A stretch of DNA of 64,000 nucleotides from Acidimicrobiaceae bacterium (GTDB taxonomy: Bacteria > Actinomycetota > Acidimicrobiia > Acidimicrobiales > UBA8190). A model generated the notes under the pieces. That model was not told where the DNA came from and searched no databases. It saw only the letters and a list, made by a program, of their open reading frames with translations. A program made the position numbers and the translations under genes. Shown here in pieces: positions 29,402-38,637 of the stretch (positions are counted from its first letter, which is position 1; every line of letters begins with the position of its first letter). Location: the NCBI GenBank assembly GCA_003151955.1, contig PLZB01000049.1, positions 1-64,000 on the forward strand, written 5' to 3'.

Positions 29402-30486
29402 ACGTCGAGGTGGCTGTGGTGGGCGGCGGCCTCCTGGGGTTGGCCACCGCCTCGGCCCTGGCCCGTCGGGGCCGGGAGGTCGTCGTCCTGGAACGGTTCA
29501 CCGTCGGGCACGGCTGGGCCGGCTCCAAGGGGACGGCCCGGGTCTTCCGGCTCGGCTACGACGAGCCCGGGTACGTCACCATGGCCATGCGGGCCGGGGA
29601 ACTCTGGCGGGACCTCGAGGAGGCCTCGGGCCGGGCCCTTCTGGAGGAGACCGGCCAGGTCACGTTCGGGGTCGACCTCGAGGTACTGAAAGCTTCCCTG
29701 TCGGCGGCCGGGGCCCCCTGGGAGCCACTGCGGCCCGGGGACCTGACCGAGCGGTTCCCGGGGCTCGCCGTCACCGGTCCGGCTCTCCTCGAACCCCGGT
29801 CCGGGGTCCTCGCCGCCGACGCCTGCCTCGAGGCCCTGGCCGCCACGCCCGGGGTCGACCTCCGGGAGGAGACCGGGGTCGGCGCCATCGACGACGACGG
29901 GCGCCGGGTCACGCTCTCCACCCCGACCGGTCCGGTCACGGCCGAGCAGGTGGTCGTCTGCGCCGGACCCTGGTCCGCCTCTCTCCTCGGCGGCACCGTC
30001 CCGTCAGGACCGTTCCGGGCCAGCCTGGAGCAGGTCGCCTATCTCGAACCCGGGCCCACGACTCCGGTTGTCATGCCGGTCTTCATCGAGCGGGCCCACC
30101 CCTGGGTCTACGGCCTCCCCGTGGCCGCCGACAGGGTCTACAAGGTGGCTCTCCACGGGGGCGGACCGACCGTCGACTCCGACCGGGCCACCGACGATCC
30201 CGATCCCGACCTACTCGCCACCCTGACCGCCGCCTCGGCCCGGATCCTCCCCACCCACGACCCCATTCCGGTCCGGACCGAGCGCTGTCTCTACGACCTG
30301 ACCCCCGACGAGGACTTCGTCCTCGACCGGGTGGGCCGGGTCACCCTGGGATTCGGGACGTCGGGCCACGGATTCAAGTTCGGGCCCCTCCTCGGGGAGG
30401 TCCTGGCCGATCTGGTCACCGGGGTGGAGCCGTCGGTGGACCTGGCCGGATTCGGCCTGGGCCGGAGCGCCCTCAGGGGGCAGTGA
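29398..30486 (+). CDS. FAD-dependent amine oxidase (sarcosine oxidase-like)
   Basis: DAO-family flavoenzyme of 362 residues. GGGLLGLATASALARRG is the FAD dinucleotide-binding loop, RVFRLGYDEPGYV follows, ERCLYDLTPDEDFVLD contains the Cys that in monomeric sarcosine oxidase links covalently to FAD, and FGTSGHGFKFGPLLGEVLADL closes the active site. It likely oxidises N-methyl amino acids or similar amines. GTG at 29398 overlaps the upstream gene stop (GTGA). Confidence 0.87.
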   Translation: MNVEVAVVGGGLLGLATASALARRGREVVVLERFTVGHGWAGSKGTARVFRLGYDEPGYVTMAMRAGELWRDLEEASGRALLEETGQVTFGVDLEVLKASLSAAGAPWEPLRPGDLTERFPGLAVTGPALLEPRSGVLAADACLEALAATPGVDLREETGVGAIDDDGRRVTLSTPTGPVTAEQVVVCAGPWSASLLGGTVPSGPFRASLEQVAYLEPGPTTPVVMPVFIERAHPWVYGLPVAADRVYKVALHGGGPTVDSDRATDDPDPDLLATLTAASARILPTHDPIPVRTERCLYDLTPDEDFVLDRVGRVTLGFGTSGHGFKFGPLLGEVLADLVTGVEPSVDLAGFGLGRSALRGQ

Positions 30487-31036
30487 CCGGTGGCGAGTCG
30501 CCGATCCGGGAGAAGACCGTGGAGGTCGAGGAGGACGGGTACCAGGAGAAGATGAGCACTGCGAGGTACCCGTCCCGGACGGTGACAGTTCCGGTGTAGC
30601 CCGGTCCCCGGATCCGGTAGCCCGATCCGAGGCGCACCACCGAGGTCGGGGTGGCCGGCCTGCCCATGAGGATCATTCCCCCGATCGGGTCGGCCTGGGT
30701 GAACGGCACCGGGGCGAACGGTCCACCGCCTTCCGACCGGTAGAGCATGGTCCCGATCTGGAGGTCGACGGTCCCACCCTTCACCGGGCAGGACACCGGG
30801 CAGCTCTGGTCCAGGAGTCGGTCGGGGGCCTGGTAGACGGCGTGGGAGACGGTGCAGGTCGTCCTGATGCAGGACCGCTGGTCGAAGGTGAAGCTCGACG
30901 CCGCCGACGTGGTCCGGACCGCCGCCAGGTAGGCGTCCCGCGGTGAGAGAACGGGAGGGTTCCCCGCTGAGACGCCGGCTGCCGTCGCGGCGACGAGGAG
31001 GAGAGCGGCCAGGCAGACCCAGGCTGTCGGCCTCAC
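30473..31036 (-). CDS. secreted protein of unknown function
   Basis: Protein of 187 residues with a Sec signal (CLAALLLVAATAAGVSAG). The mature part has two short Cys pairs (SCIRTTC and SCPVSC) and beta-rich segments, so disulfides are likely. It overlaps the end of the convergent amine-oxidase gene by 14 nt, and lies 3 nt downstream of a carboxylesterase gene on the same strand, which makes it the second gene of that operon. No family recognised. Confidence 0.7.
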   Translation of the reverse strand: MRPTAWVCLAALLLVAATAAGVSAGNPPVLSPRDAYLAAVRTTSAASSFTFDQRSCIRTTCTVSHAVYQAPDRLLDQSCPVSCPVKGGTVDLQIGTMLYRSEGGGPFAPVPFTQADPIGGMILMGRPATPTSVVRLGSGYRIRGPGYTGTVTVRDGYLAVLIFSWYPSSSTSTVFSRIGDSPPVTAP

Positions 31037-31039
31037 CGG

Positions 31040-32704
31040 CTACCGGCCCGGAAGGCTTGCCAGGCTCCAGCCGCTCTGGGCCCAGAAGGCACAGGTGAAC
31101 TGCTTCATGCCCGTCAGGACCGAGGTAGACGGGGTGTCGAGCGAGAGGTAGTTCCCACCCGCGCCCAGGGCGGGCCAGGTGAGCCCCCCGCCGGCCGGGT
31201 TCCCAGTGGCGGCGAACCGGGTCCAGGCTGTGGAGACGGTGGTGGCGAGCTGCTGATCCGCTGGGGAGAAGGTCAGGGGCCCGGTGGACTCGACGGGGCC
31301 GTCGAAGACGTAGGGGAGCTCGGCCGAGTGCATGGCCCCCAGGTCCGTTCCCGGGGTGGGGAGGACGAACTGGTTCGGGGTGTGGTCGAACTCGTACTCG
31401 TAGACGGTGGTGTACTTCGACAGCAGCGTGGCTGACTCGACGGCCGGGCAGGCCAGGATGGCGTCGCCGACGGCCTGGCCCAGGGCGGCCGAGGGGTCGG
31501 GGTAGTCGGCCAGGGGGTACTTCGCCTCCACCTGGGGGCCGACCGTCGGTCCGAAGAACTTCTCGACCGCCGGGGCCCAGTCGGCGGCGCCGAGGGTCTT
31601 CCCCGATGCGCTGTAGGCCAGGGCCGAGAAGAGCCGGCCCTCGTCCCGGTTCGCTCCGACGATGATCGGGATGTGGGGGAACTTCCCGGCCTGGAGGGCG
31701 GCCACCGGGTCGGTCGGGACGACGACGCCGTCGGCCGTCGGGAACCAGCTCGCCCCCTGGCCGAAGACGAAGGTCGGGTCGGAGGGGAGGGCACCCAGGA
31801 CGTCGGGGGCCGGCTTCGACTGGAGACAGGTCACCACTGTGGTCGGGTCACTGCAGCCCAGGATCCCGGCCAGCTTGGCCCCCTGGGCCTCGCTGGTGGT
31901 CTTCGGAGGGATGGGGATGTCGCAGGGCCCGCTCTCGGTGATGGCCTTCTCGAAGAGGCCGGTGGCGGTGGGGGAGAGGAGCTGGGCGCAGACGCTGATC
32001 CCCCCGGCCGACTCCCCGTAGATGGTGACGTTCCCGGCGTCCCCCCCGAAGGCGGCGGCGTTGGCCTTCACCCACTTGAGCGCGGCCTGCTGGTCGAGGA
32101 TCCCGGCGTTCCCCTCGCTGTGGTCGTTGGCGGCCGCCCCGAGCTGGGGGAGGGCCAGGAACCCGAAGGGGCCCAGCCGGTAATTCATGGTCACCATGAC
32201 GTCGCCGCTGGCGGCCGCCACCCGGCTGGGGTCGTCGTCCATGCCGCTCCCCACGTCGAACCCGCCTCCGTGGATCCAGACCATGACCGGGCGGGGCGTG
32301 GTCGGAGGGGTGGCCGGTGCGAAGACGTTCAGAAAGAGGCAGTCCTCCGAGCCCATCGTGATGTTCACGACGGGGAGGACCTGGAGGCAGGAGGACCCCG
32401 GGGCCTTGGTGGCCAGAGGGGTCGTCCACGGTTTCGGGGTCTGGGGGGCCTCGAACCGGAGATTCCCCACCGGGGGGGCGGCGTAGGGGATGCCGAGGAA
32501 CTTCCGGAGGGACGCCTGGGCCACCCCCTGGACGGGCCCGTCGGTCGTCTTGATGGTGAGCGGGCTCCCGCCCACCTCGTAGCGCGACGGGTCGAGGGTG
32601 GGTGTCGTGGCATGGCCGGCAGGTCCCGACCCGCCCGAGCACCCTCCCCCCACCAGTGCCACCACGCCGACAACCGCCAGACCGACCCCCCGCAGTGCAC
32701 GCAT
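31040..32704 (-). CDS. secreted type B carboxylesterase (lipoprotein)
   Basis: Carboxylesterase/lipase of 554 residues with lipobox VGGGCS after a short signal. GESAGG holds the nucleophilic Ser, [13 protein letters not shown] the acid and [12 protein letters not shown] the His of the cholinesterase-type triad; [13 protein letters not shown] is the oxyanion region. ATG at 32704 lies 7 nt after TAATCT, a leaderless start. Related in domain type to the gene at 44446, which lacks the lipobox. Acts outside the membrane on an unknown ester. Confidence 0.88.
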   Translation of the reverse strand: MRALRGVGLAVVGVVALVGGGCSGGSGPAGHATTPTLDPSRYEVGGSPLTIKTTDGPVQGVAQASLRKFLGIPYAAPPVGNLRFEAPQTPKPWTTPLATKAPGSSCLQVLPVVNITMGSEDCLFLNVFAPATPPTTPRPVMVWIHGGGFDVGSGMDDDPSRVAAASGDVMVTMNYRLGPFGFLALPQLGAAANDHSEGNAGILDQQAALKWVKANAAAFGGDAGNVTIYGESAGGISVCAQLLSPTATGLFEKAITESGPCDIPIPPKTTSEAQGAKLAGILGCSDPTTVVTCLQSKPAPDVLGALPSDPTFVFGQGASWFPTADGVVVPTDPVAALQAGKFPHIPIIVGANRDEGRLFSALAYSASGKTLGAADWAPAVEKFFGPTVGPQVEAKYPLADYPDPSAALGQAVGDAILACPAVESATLLSKYTTVYEYEFDHTPNQFVLPTPGTDLGAMHSAELPYVFDGPVESTGPLTFSPADQQLATTVSTAWTRFAATGNPAGGGLTWPALGAGGNYLSLDTPSTSVLTGMKQFTCAFWAQSGWSLASLPGR

Positions 32705-32711
32705 CCCGTCG

Positions 32712-32743
32712 AGATTACCGGTCCCGGTCCCGCCGTCTATCCT
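32712..32743. promoter_or_regulatory. divergent carboxylesterase / ahcY promoters
   Basis: Minus strand: TAATCT (32717-32712) seven nt before ATG 32704. Plus strand: TTACCG (32715-32720), 17 bp, TATCCT (32738-32743) toward ahcY. The two promoters overlap. Confidence 0.5.
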
Positions 32744-32770
32744 GACGAGGCCCCCCAAAGGAGAGATCGC

Positions 32771-34219
32771 ATGACCACCCCTGACGACCGGCCCCCCTTC
32801 AAGGTCGCCGACCTGGCCCTGGCCGAGTTCGGCCGCAAGGAGATCGAGCTGGCCGAGCACGAGATGCCCGGCCTCATGGCCATGCGGGCCGAGTTCGCCG
32901 CCGCCCAGCCCCTGGCCGGGGCCCGGATCACCGGATCCCTCCACATGACCGTCCAGACGGCCGTCCTGATAGAGACCCTGACCGCCCTCGGGGCCCAGGT
33001 CCGCTGGGCCAGCTGCAACATCTTCTCCACCCAGGACCACGCCGCCGCCGCCGCCGCCCTCGGCCCCTCCGGCACCCCGACCGCCCCCGCCGGCGTCCCC
33101 GTCTTCGCCTGGAAGGGGGAGTCCCTCGAGGAGTACTGGTGGTGCACCGAGCAGGCGCTGCTCTGGCCCGAGGGCGGCCCCAACATGATTCTCGACGACG
33201 GGGGGGACGCCACCCTCCTTGTTCACAAGGGCGTCGACTTCGAGAAGGCCGGCGCCGTCCCCACCCCCACCGAGGCCGACTCCGAGGAGTACACCTACGT
33301 CCTCGCCCTCCTGGCCCGGAGCCTCACCGAGGACCCCTCCCGGTGGACCCAGATCGCCAACGGCATCAAGGGCGTCACCGAGGAGACCACCACCGGCGTC
33401 CACCGGCTCTACGAGATGGAGCGCGCCGGGGAGCTCCTCTTCCCCGCCATCAACGTGAACGACGCTGTCACCAAGTCGAAATTCGACAACAAGTACGGCT
33501 GCCGCCACTCCCTCATCGACGGGATCAACCGGGCCACCGACGTCCTCATCGGCGGCAAGGTCGCCGTCGTCTGCGGCTACGGCGACGTCGGCAAGGGCTG
33601 CGCCGAGTCCCTCCGGGGCCAGGGGGCCCGGGTCATCGTCACCGAGATCGACCCCATCTGCGCTCTCCAGGCCGCCATGGACGGCTACGAGGTCGACACC
33701 CTCGACAACGCCCTCGACCGGGCCGACATCATCATCTCGGCCACGGGCAACAAGGACATCGTCACCGCCGCCGACATGGCCCGGATGAAGCACCAGGCCA
33801 TCGTGGGGAACATCGGCCACTTCGACAACGAGATCGACATGGCCGGCCTGGCCAAGGTGGCCGGCATCGAGCGGGTCAACATCAAGCCCCAGGTCGACAA
33901 GTGGGTCTTCCCCGACGGTCATGCCGTGATCATCCTGTCCGAGGGCCGCCTCCTGAACCTCGGCAACGCCACCGGCCATCCCAGCTTCGTGATGTCGAAC
34001 TCCTTCACCAACCAGACCATGGCCCAGATCGAGGTCTTCACCAACCCCGGCCAGTACGAGAACAAGGTCTACGTCCTCCCCAAGCACCTCGACGAGAAGG
34101 TCGCCTTCCTCCACCTGGCCGCCCTGGGAGCCAACCTGACCCGGCTCACCGACGACCAGGCCGCCTACATCGGCGTCCCCCTCGACGGTCCCTACAAGCC
34201 CGACACCTACCGGTACTAG
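32771..34219 (+). CDS. ahcY: adenosylhomocysteinase
   Basis: S-adenosyl-L-homocysteine hydrolase of 482 residues, splitting SAH into adenosine and homocysteine to relieve methyltransferase inhibition. [37 protein letters not shown], and the NAD-binding [20 protein letters not shown] are conserved; the C-terminus ends KPDTYRY, as in all family members. AAAGGAGA precedes ATG 32771. The 66-bp leader looks too short for a full SAH riboswitch. Confidence 0.97.
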   Translation: MTTPDDRPPFKVADLALAEFGRKEIELAEHEMPGLMAMRAEFAAAQPLAGARITGSLHMTVQTAVLIETLTALGAQVRWASCNIFSTQDHAAAAAALGPSGTPTAPAGVPVFAWKGESLEEYWWCTEQALLWPEGGPNMILDDGGDATLLVHKGVDFEKAGAVPTPTEADSEEYTYVLALLARSLTEDPSRWTQIANGIKGVTEETTTGVHRLYEMERAGELLFPAINVNDAVTKSKFDNKYGCRHSLIDGINRATDVLIGGKVAVVCGYGDVGKGCAESLRGQGARVIVTEIDPICALQAAMDGYEVDTLDNALDRADIIISATGNKDIVTAADMARMKHQAIVGNIGHFDNEIDMAGLAKVAGIERVNIKPQVDKWVFPDGHAVIILSEGRLLNLGNATGHPSFVMSNSFTNQTMAQIEVFTNPGQYENKVYVLPKHLDEKVAFLHLAALGANLTRLTDDQAAYIGVPLDGPYKPDTYRY

Positions 34220-34240
34220 ACCGGGCCAGGTCCAGAGCCG

Positions 34241-34492
34241 ATGGCCGTCACCGGGGTCCACACCCTCCTCTACTCCTCCGAGTCCGAGGCGCTCCAGGAC
34301 GTCCTCCGGGACGTCTTCGGGCTGACCTTCATGTGCGACGACCTGGCCGGTACCATGGCGGAGCTGGCCGGGAAGGGCATCGTCTTCAGCGGGGACCCCG
34401 AGGACCAGCGTTGGGGCACGTCGGTGACCATGGTCCTCCCCGGGAAGGTCGACGTCATGCTCTACGAGCCCCGACACCCCTCGCCGACCTGA
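34241..34492 (+). CDS. VOC-family protein with central deletion
   Basis: Protein of 83 residues of the glyoxalase/VOC fold. It begins VTGVHTLLYSSESEALQDVL and ends TMVLPGKVDVMLYEPRHP like its 118-residue relatives, but the block between RDVFG and LTFMCDD, about 35 residues with the strand carrying a metal or ligand residue, is absent. The deletion is in frame, so a short protein may be produced but the fold would lack a strand. It could also be a collapsed assembly. Confidence 0.55.
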   Translation: MAVTGVHTLLYSSESEALQDVLRDVFGLTFMCDDLAGTMAELAGKGIVFSGDPEDQRWGTSVTMVLPGKVDVMLYEPRHPSPT

Positions 34493-34523
34493 TCCCACCG
34501 TCGGCTCCGGCCCCGCACTGCTC

Positions 34524-35330
34524 GTGACGAGCTCCCGGACTGCCCGGCGACGCCGGGTCCTCGTCGGGGCCGGCGTCCTGGCTCTGGTCGGCATCCTGGT
34601 CCCTGTCCTCCTCCTCCATAGTTCGGCCCCGCCGTCCGAGGGCTGCTCGGTCGGGTCGGCTCCCACCGACTACGGCCTGACCCCGGACCAGACCCAGAAC
34701 GCGGCGATCATCGCGGCCGTGGCCGCGGGACGGGGACTGGCCGACCATGCCGTGACCGTGGCCCTGGCCGCCGCCCTCCAGGAGACCCAGCTCCAGAACC
34801 TCGACCACGGCGACCGGGACTCCCTCGGTCTCTTCCAGCAGCGCCCATCGGAGGGGTGGGGGACACCGGCCCAGATCCTCGACCCCGTCTATGCCGCCAC
34901 CGCCTTCTACGACCACCTCGTCCTCATCCCCGGCTGGGAGACCCTGGCCGTCACCGACGCCGCCCAGCAGGTCCAGCACAGTGCCACCCCCACCGCCTAC
35001 GCCGCCTGGGAGGGGGAGGCCCGGGCCCTGGCCGAGGCCCTGACGGGGGAGACCCCGGCGGGACTCTCCTGCCGGCTCCCCACCTTCGACGGGTCCTCAC
35101 CGGCGGCCGGGGCCCTGGCCGGGGCAGCCTCCCGGGAGTTCGGCCGAAACCTGCTCGGGGCCACCGTCGAGACCAAGCTGGGCTGGGCCGTGGCGGCCTG
35201 GGCCGTCGGACACGCCTGGCGCTACCACCTGGCTACCGTCTCCTTCGACGGCCGGACCTGGAGTGCCTCCTCCGGGGGCTGGGCGGGGGACTCGTCCGCC
35301 GGTCCGGTCGTGACCACCACTTCGGCCTGA
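34524..35330 (+). CDS. lysozyme-fold secreted protein
   Basis: Protein of 268 residues with an N-terminal helix (VLVGAGVLALVGILVPVLLL) after a basic cluster. The core (ALAAALQETQLQNLDHGD, SLGLFQQRPSEGWGT) matches the muramidase-like domain of actinobacterial proteins often labelled heavy-metal transporter. A transglycosylase-type role in the wall is possible, with the Glu of LQETQL as the catalytic candidate. GTG start. Confidence 0.65.
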   Translation: MTSSRTARRRRVLVGAGVLALVGILVPVLLLHSSAPPSEGCSVGSAPTDYGLTPDQTQNAAIIAAVAAGRGLADHAVTVALAAALQETQLQNLDHGDRDSLGLFQQRPSEGWGTPAQILDPVYAATAFYDHLVLIPGWETLAVTDAAQQVQHSATPTAYAAWEGEARALAEALTGETPAGLSCRLPTFDGSSPAAGALAGAASREFGRNLLGATVETKLGWAVAAWAVGHAWRYHLATVSFDGRTWSASSGGWAGDSSAGPVVTTTSA

Positions 35331-35387
35331 GCCCTCGACGGCGCCATCGGGCAGGCTGTCGGGAACACCGACGACGGGAGGGCAACC

Positions 35388-35795
35388 ATGGACTGGGACG
35401 ACTGGACCGGGAAAGTGGCTCTGGCCCTCGGACCCGACGGCAAGGGACGGTTCCAGGCCCTCTTCGCCCCCGGGGCCCTCTTCAGCGACCCGGTCAGCGC
35501 CCCCACCACCGACCTGGCCGCCATCGAGGCCATGACCGATGCCTCCTTCCCGGACTGGCACCAGGAGATCCTCGCCGTCCACGGCGACAGGACCGGGGGG
35601 TCCTTCGAATGGATCGGCCGGGGCACCCTGGGCGGGACCACCCCGATCGTCATCCACGGTTGCACTGCCGTGGACATCGACGAGGCCGGCCTCGTCACCC
35701 GGTGGCGGGACTACTTCGACCTGAAGGAGATCGAGGGCCAGTTGGGCGGACCGGTGGGGAATAGCGGCCGTGGCCGACGTGGACGACGGACCTGA
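35388..35795 (+). CDS. NTF2/SnoaL-like protein
   Basis: Protein of 135 residues resembling SnoaL/NTF2-like folds: RFQALFAPGALFSDPVSAP, a central beta region and VDIDEAGLVTRWRDYFD near the end. These bind small molecules or act as isomerases. The last 30 residues are basic and overlap the next gene's start by 26 nt, so the true end may be shorter in function. Confidence 0.6.
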   Translation: MDWDDWTGKVALALGPDGKGRFQALFAPGALFSDPVSAPTTDLAAIEAMTDASFPDWHQEILAVHGDRTGGSFEWIGRGTLGGTTPIVIHGCTAVDIDEAGLVTRWRDYFDLKEIEGQLGGPVGNSGRGRRGRRT

Positions 35796-36258
35796 CCGGG
35801 AGCCGGTACCGGACCGGGCTGCCGTGTTGGCTTGGGTCGCCGGCTACCAGGCGGCCTGGCGGTCCCCCGACCTCGGTCGACTGGCCGACCTCTTCGCCTC
35901 CGATGTCCACTACCTGGTCTCCCCCTGGGCCGACCCGATCGTCGGCCTCGAGGCGCTGGCCCGCTTCTGGGAGGCGGAACGCGACGGCCCGGACGAGCCC
36001 TTCCAGTTGGCCTCCGAGGTCCTGGCTATCGAAGGTCGCAGCGCGGTCGTCCGGGTCACCGTCGACTATGGCCCCCCAACGGCCGGACGGTGGCGGGACC
36101 TCTGGGTCCTCGTCTTCGACAGCCTCGGCCTGGTGGCCCGATTCGAGGAGTGGCCCTTCGCCCCCGACCAGCCCGACGGTCATGAGCCGGGATCGCCATA
36201 CGGCCTGAGGTCCCCCGGACTCAGGCCCAGCCGAGCTCCTCGAGCCGGGGGTCGCTGA
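35770..36258 (+). CDS. NTF2/SnoaL-like protein
   Basis: Protein of 162 residues of the same fold class: WVAGYQAAWRSPDLGRLADLFASDVHYL, then LEALARFWEAERD and DLWVLVFDSLGLVARFEEWPF. GTG start at 35770 overlaps the previous gene by 26 nt, indicating coupling; the two may form one functional pair. The final 20 residues are disordered and overlap the convergent metalloprotease gene by 38 nt. Confidence 0.6.
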   Translation: MADVDDGPDREPVPDRAAVLAWVAGYQAAWRSPDLGRLADLFASDVHYLVSPWADPIVGLEALARFWEAERDGPDEPFQLASEVLAIEGRSAVVRVTVDYGPPTAGRWRDLWVLVFDSLGLVARFEEWPFAPDQPDGHEPGSPYGLRSPGLRPSRAPRAGGR

Positions 36259-36568
36259 TCCCGAAGTGGTGGGCGATCTCGTGGATGACGGTCTTGCGGA
36301 CCTGGGCCCGGACCTCGTCCTCGTCGTTGCAGTGCCGGCAGATGGCGTTCTGGTAGATCGTGATCCGGTCGGGGAGGGCCCAGCGGTAGGACATCGGGCC
36401 CCGCTTCGTGAGCGGGACCCCTTCGAAGAGGCCGTAGAGGTTCCGGCCCACGGCCTCGTCCTCGACCAGGACGACGACGTTCTCCATGGCCCCGGCCAAC
36501 TCGTCGGGGAGGGAGGCGATGGCGTCGCCCACCAGCTCCTCGAAGCGGTCGTCGGTCACGGCGAACAT
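36221..36568 (-). CDS. minimal zincin metallopeptidase (DUF1025-type)
   Basis: Small metalloprotease-like protein of 115 residues. TVIHEIAHHFGISDPRLEELG holds the HExxH zinc motif plus the following Asp, which is typical of this family of unknown substrate. ATG at 36568 is 7 nt after TACGGT. Its 3' end overlaps the NTF2-like gene. Confidence 0.88.
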   Translation of the reverse strand: MFAVTDDRFEELVGDAIASLPDELAGAMENVVVLVEDEAVGRNLYGLFEGVPLTKRGPMSYRWALPDRITIYQNAICRHCNDEDEVRAQVRKTVIHEIAHHFGISDPRLEELGWA

Positions 36569-36638
36569 CCTCCCGACCGTACCGGGACCGGGGGCCCGAC
36601 CGGGGTCGGGTCTCCCCGACCCGGCCGGGCCGAGCCGG

Positions 36639-37811
36639 TCAGGTCCCCTTCAGGTTCAGGACCTGCCGGAGCTCGTGGACCACCTCGACCAGGTCGGCCT
36701 GGTCGGCCATGACCTGGCGGATGTCCTTGTAGGCCCCGGGGTGCTCGTCCACCAGCTTCGAGGCCATCCTGTCGTCCCAGGTCCGGTCCCCCATGGCCTC
36801 CTTCAGGGAGTGCCCCGTGAACTGCTTCCGGGCCTCGTTCCGGCCCATCTTCCGGCCCGCCCCGTGGGAGCAGGACTCGTAGGAGAGGGGGTTCCCCGCT
36901 CCCTTGACGATGAACGAGGCCGCCCCCATCGAGCCGGGGATGACGCCCAGGTCTCCCCCACCGGCCCGGATGGCGCCCTTCCGGGTCACCCAGACCTCCT
37001 CCCCCCGGTGGGTCTCCCGGGCGGCGTAGTTGTGGTGGCAGTTGATCCGGGTCACCGTCAGGGCCTTGTGGACCACCTTTCGGAGGGCGGCCAGGGCCAC
37101 GTCCATCATCTGCTCCCGGTTGGCCCAGGCGTAGGCCTGGGACCAGAGCATGTCGGCGATGTAGGCGTCGAACTCGGGACGGCCCTCGGACAGCCAGGCC
37201 AGGTCCCGGTCCTCGAGGACCTGGCCCTCCTCGCCGGCCACCAGCCGGGCCGCCTTGATGTGGGCGCTGGCCAGCTCGTTGCCGATGCCCCGGCTCCCCG
37301 AGTGGAGGACGAGCCAGACCCGGTCACCCTCGTCGAGGCAGACCTCGACGAAGTGGTTCCCCGATCCGAGGCTCCCGAACTGGGCCGCGATCTTGGCCTT
37401 CTGCCGGCTGCTCAGCTCCGAGGCCGAGCCGGCCGGGAGCCCGAGCTCCCGGAGGGCGGGCGGCTCGGTCCCCTCGCCCCGGGCATGGCCCTGGCCGATC
37501 CCGGCCGGGATCCGGTCCCGGAGGAGCCCGTGGAGCTTCCCCAGGTCGTCGGGGAGGTCCCCGGCCACCAGGTTGGTCTCGGCCGCGATCATCCCGCAGC
37601 CGATGTCGACGCCGACGGCGGCGGGGACGATGGCGTTGCGGGTGGCGACGACGGAGCCGATGGTGGCCCCCATCCCGAAGTGGGCGTCGGCCATCAGGGC
37701 GACGGGGCCGGCCAGGATGGGCAGCCGGGAGGTCCGGAGGGCCTGGGCCCGGGCGCCGTCCTCCAGGTCGCTGGCCCAGGAGATCAGGTTCTCGGTGATG
37801 GTGGTGGGCAT
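36639..37811 (-). CDS. rtcB: RtcB RNA-splicing ligase
   Basis: RtcB of 390 residues, joining RNA 3'-phosphate or 2',3'-cyclic phosphate ends to 5'-OH ends with GTP and Mn2+. Visible family signatures are MADAHFGMGATIGSV, VGVDIGCGMIA with the metal Cys, GSLGSGNHFVEV, VLHSGSRGIGNE and CHHNYAARE; SCSHGAGRKMGR contains the guanylylated His. RtcB repairs broken tRNA. It lies 2.4 kb from the tRNA array, an association worth testing. No RtcA is present. Confidence 0.95.
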   Translation of the reverse strand: MPTTITENLISWASDLEDGARAQALRTSRLPILAGPVALMADAHFGMGATIGSVVATRNAIVPAAVGVDIGCGMIAAETNLVAGDLPDDLGKLHGLLRDRIPAGIGQGHARGEGTEPPALRELGLPAGSASELSSRQKAKIAAQFGSLGSGNHFVEVCLDEGDRVWLVLHSGSRGIGNELASAHIKAARLVAGEEGQVLEDRDLAWLSEGRPEFDAYIADMLWSQAYAWANREQMMDVALAALRKVVHKALTVTRINCHHNYAARETHRGEEVWVTRKGAIRAGGGDLGVIPGSMGAASFIVKGAGNPLSYESCSHGAGRKMGRNEARKQFTGHSLKEAMGDRTWDDRMASKLVDEHPGAYKDIRQVMADQADLVEVVHELRQVLNLKGT

Positions 37812-37875
37812 GGTCTTCTCAGTCTTTCGTGTCGCCGTCTCGTGTGGTGGTGGCCGGGTGGTCGGACCGGGGTGG

Positions 37876-38376
37876 TCAGGCCACCCCGGCCAGGTAGGGC
37901 TCCCAGAGGGGGTCGGGCAGCTCGATCTGCAGGAGCAGCCGGGCCGTCGTCCCCACGGGGCGCTTCGGGGTGGTCATGAGGGTCCAGCCCAGCTCGGAGA
38001 GGAGCCGGTCCCCCTTCTTCTGGTTGCAGCGCCGGCAGGCGGCCACGACGTTCTCCCAGACGTGCCTCCCCCCCGGTCGGGACCGGGGGATGACGTGGTC
38101 GACGGTGTCAGCCCCTTGGCCGCAGTAGCCGCAGTGGTGCCGGTCCCGGGCCAGGACGGCCCGGGAGGTGACCGGGATGCTGGCCCGGTAGGGGACGGCC
38201 CGGTACCGGGAGAGCCGGATGACGGCCGGCCGGGCCATCTCGATCGTGGCCGACCGCAGCGGGGTGGGCCCGGCCTCGAGCAGCTCGGCCTTCCCGTCCA
38301 TGAGCAGGCCGACGGCCCGGCGGGTGCTGACCAGATGCAGCGGCTCGTGGCTGGCGTTCAGCAGCAGCACCCGCAC
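37876..38376 (-). CDS. HNH endonuclease
   Basis: HNH nuclease of 166 residues: CGYCG and CRRCNQKKGDRLL bind a structural zinc, and DTVDHVIPRSRPGGRHVWENVV is the HNH core. GTG start. This is a frequent actinobacterial type whose role is unknown. It lies 65 nt upstream of rtcB on the same strand and downstream of a tRNA-like gene. Confidence 0.85.
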   Translation of the reverse strand: MRVLLLNASHEPLHLVSTRRAVGLLMDGKAELLEAGPTPLRSATIEMARPAVIRLSRYRAVPYRASIPVTSRAVLARDRHHCGYCGQGADTVDHVIPRSRPGGRHVWENVVAACRRCNQKKGDRLLSELGWTLMTTPKRPVGTTARLLLQIELPDPLWEPYLAGVA

Positions 38377-38418
38377 CGTCCTCTCCTTTCCTTGTCGTTC
38401 TCGTCGTGGTCATGGGTG

Positions 38419-38451
38419 TGACAACTGAAGAGACCGTCAGCAAGGGATCAG
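38419..38451 (+). repeat. left inverted repeat flanking the tRNA island
   Basis: A 33-nt sequence starting TGACAACTGAAGAGA and ending CAAGGGATCAG. Its near-identical reverse complement (two substitutions, one extra G) lies at 43337-43370. The function is unknown. Confidence 0.75.
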
Positions 38452-38454
38452 CGA

Positions 38455-38526
38455 TGGAGCCTCACCCCGGTGTCGAACCGGGGAAGCCGGCGCTACGAGG
38501 GCCGGGTGCGCGCCGGCGCGTGAGGC
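38455..38526 (-). tRNA. tRNA-Thr(CGU)-like gene with reduced D arm
   Basis: 72 nt ending in encoded CCA. Perfect 7-bp acceptor stem (GCCTCAC with GTGAGGC) and perfect T arm (CCCGG-TTCGACA-CCGGG). Between them is a stem CCGGC/GCCGG whose loop centre CTCGTAG places CGT as anticodon with U33, but has an extra C-C mismatch, and the D arm is only a GCGC hairpin with a 4-nt loop. Either a decaying tRNA-Thr or a minimal tRNA. Confidence 0.5.
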
Positions 38527-38637
38527 GGGAAGGCGCGGGGACTGGAAGGGGTGCATGGCCCGATGCTGTTGGTCGGTAGGGTGCTCGTAACCGCCCCCCA
38601 CCGGACTCCCGGTGGCTCGATCCCGGAGCTCGTCTCA

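Noticed and set aside
32705-32770. SAM or SAH riboswitch before ahcY
   Set aside because: Only 66 nt with overlapping promoters; no aptamer fold recognised.
38455-38526. tmRNA
   Set aside because: Only 72 nt with an anticodon-like arm and no tag reading frame.
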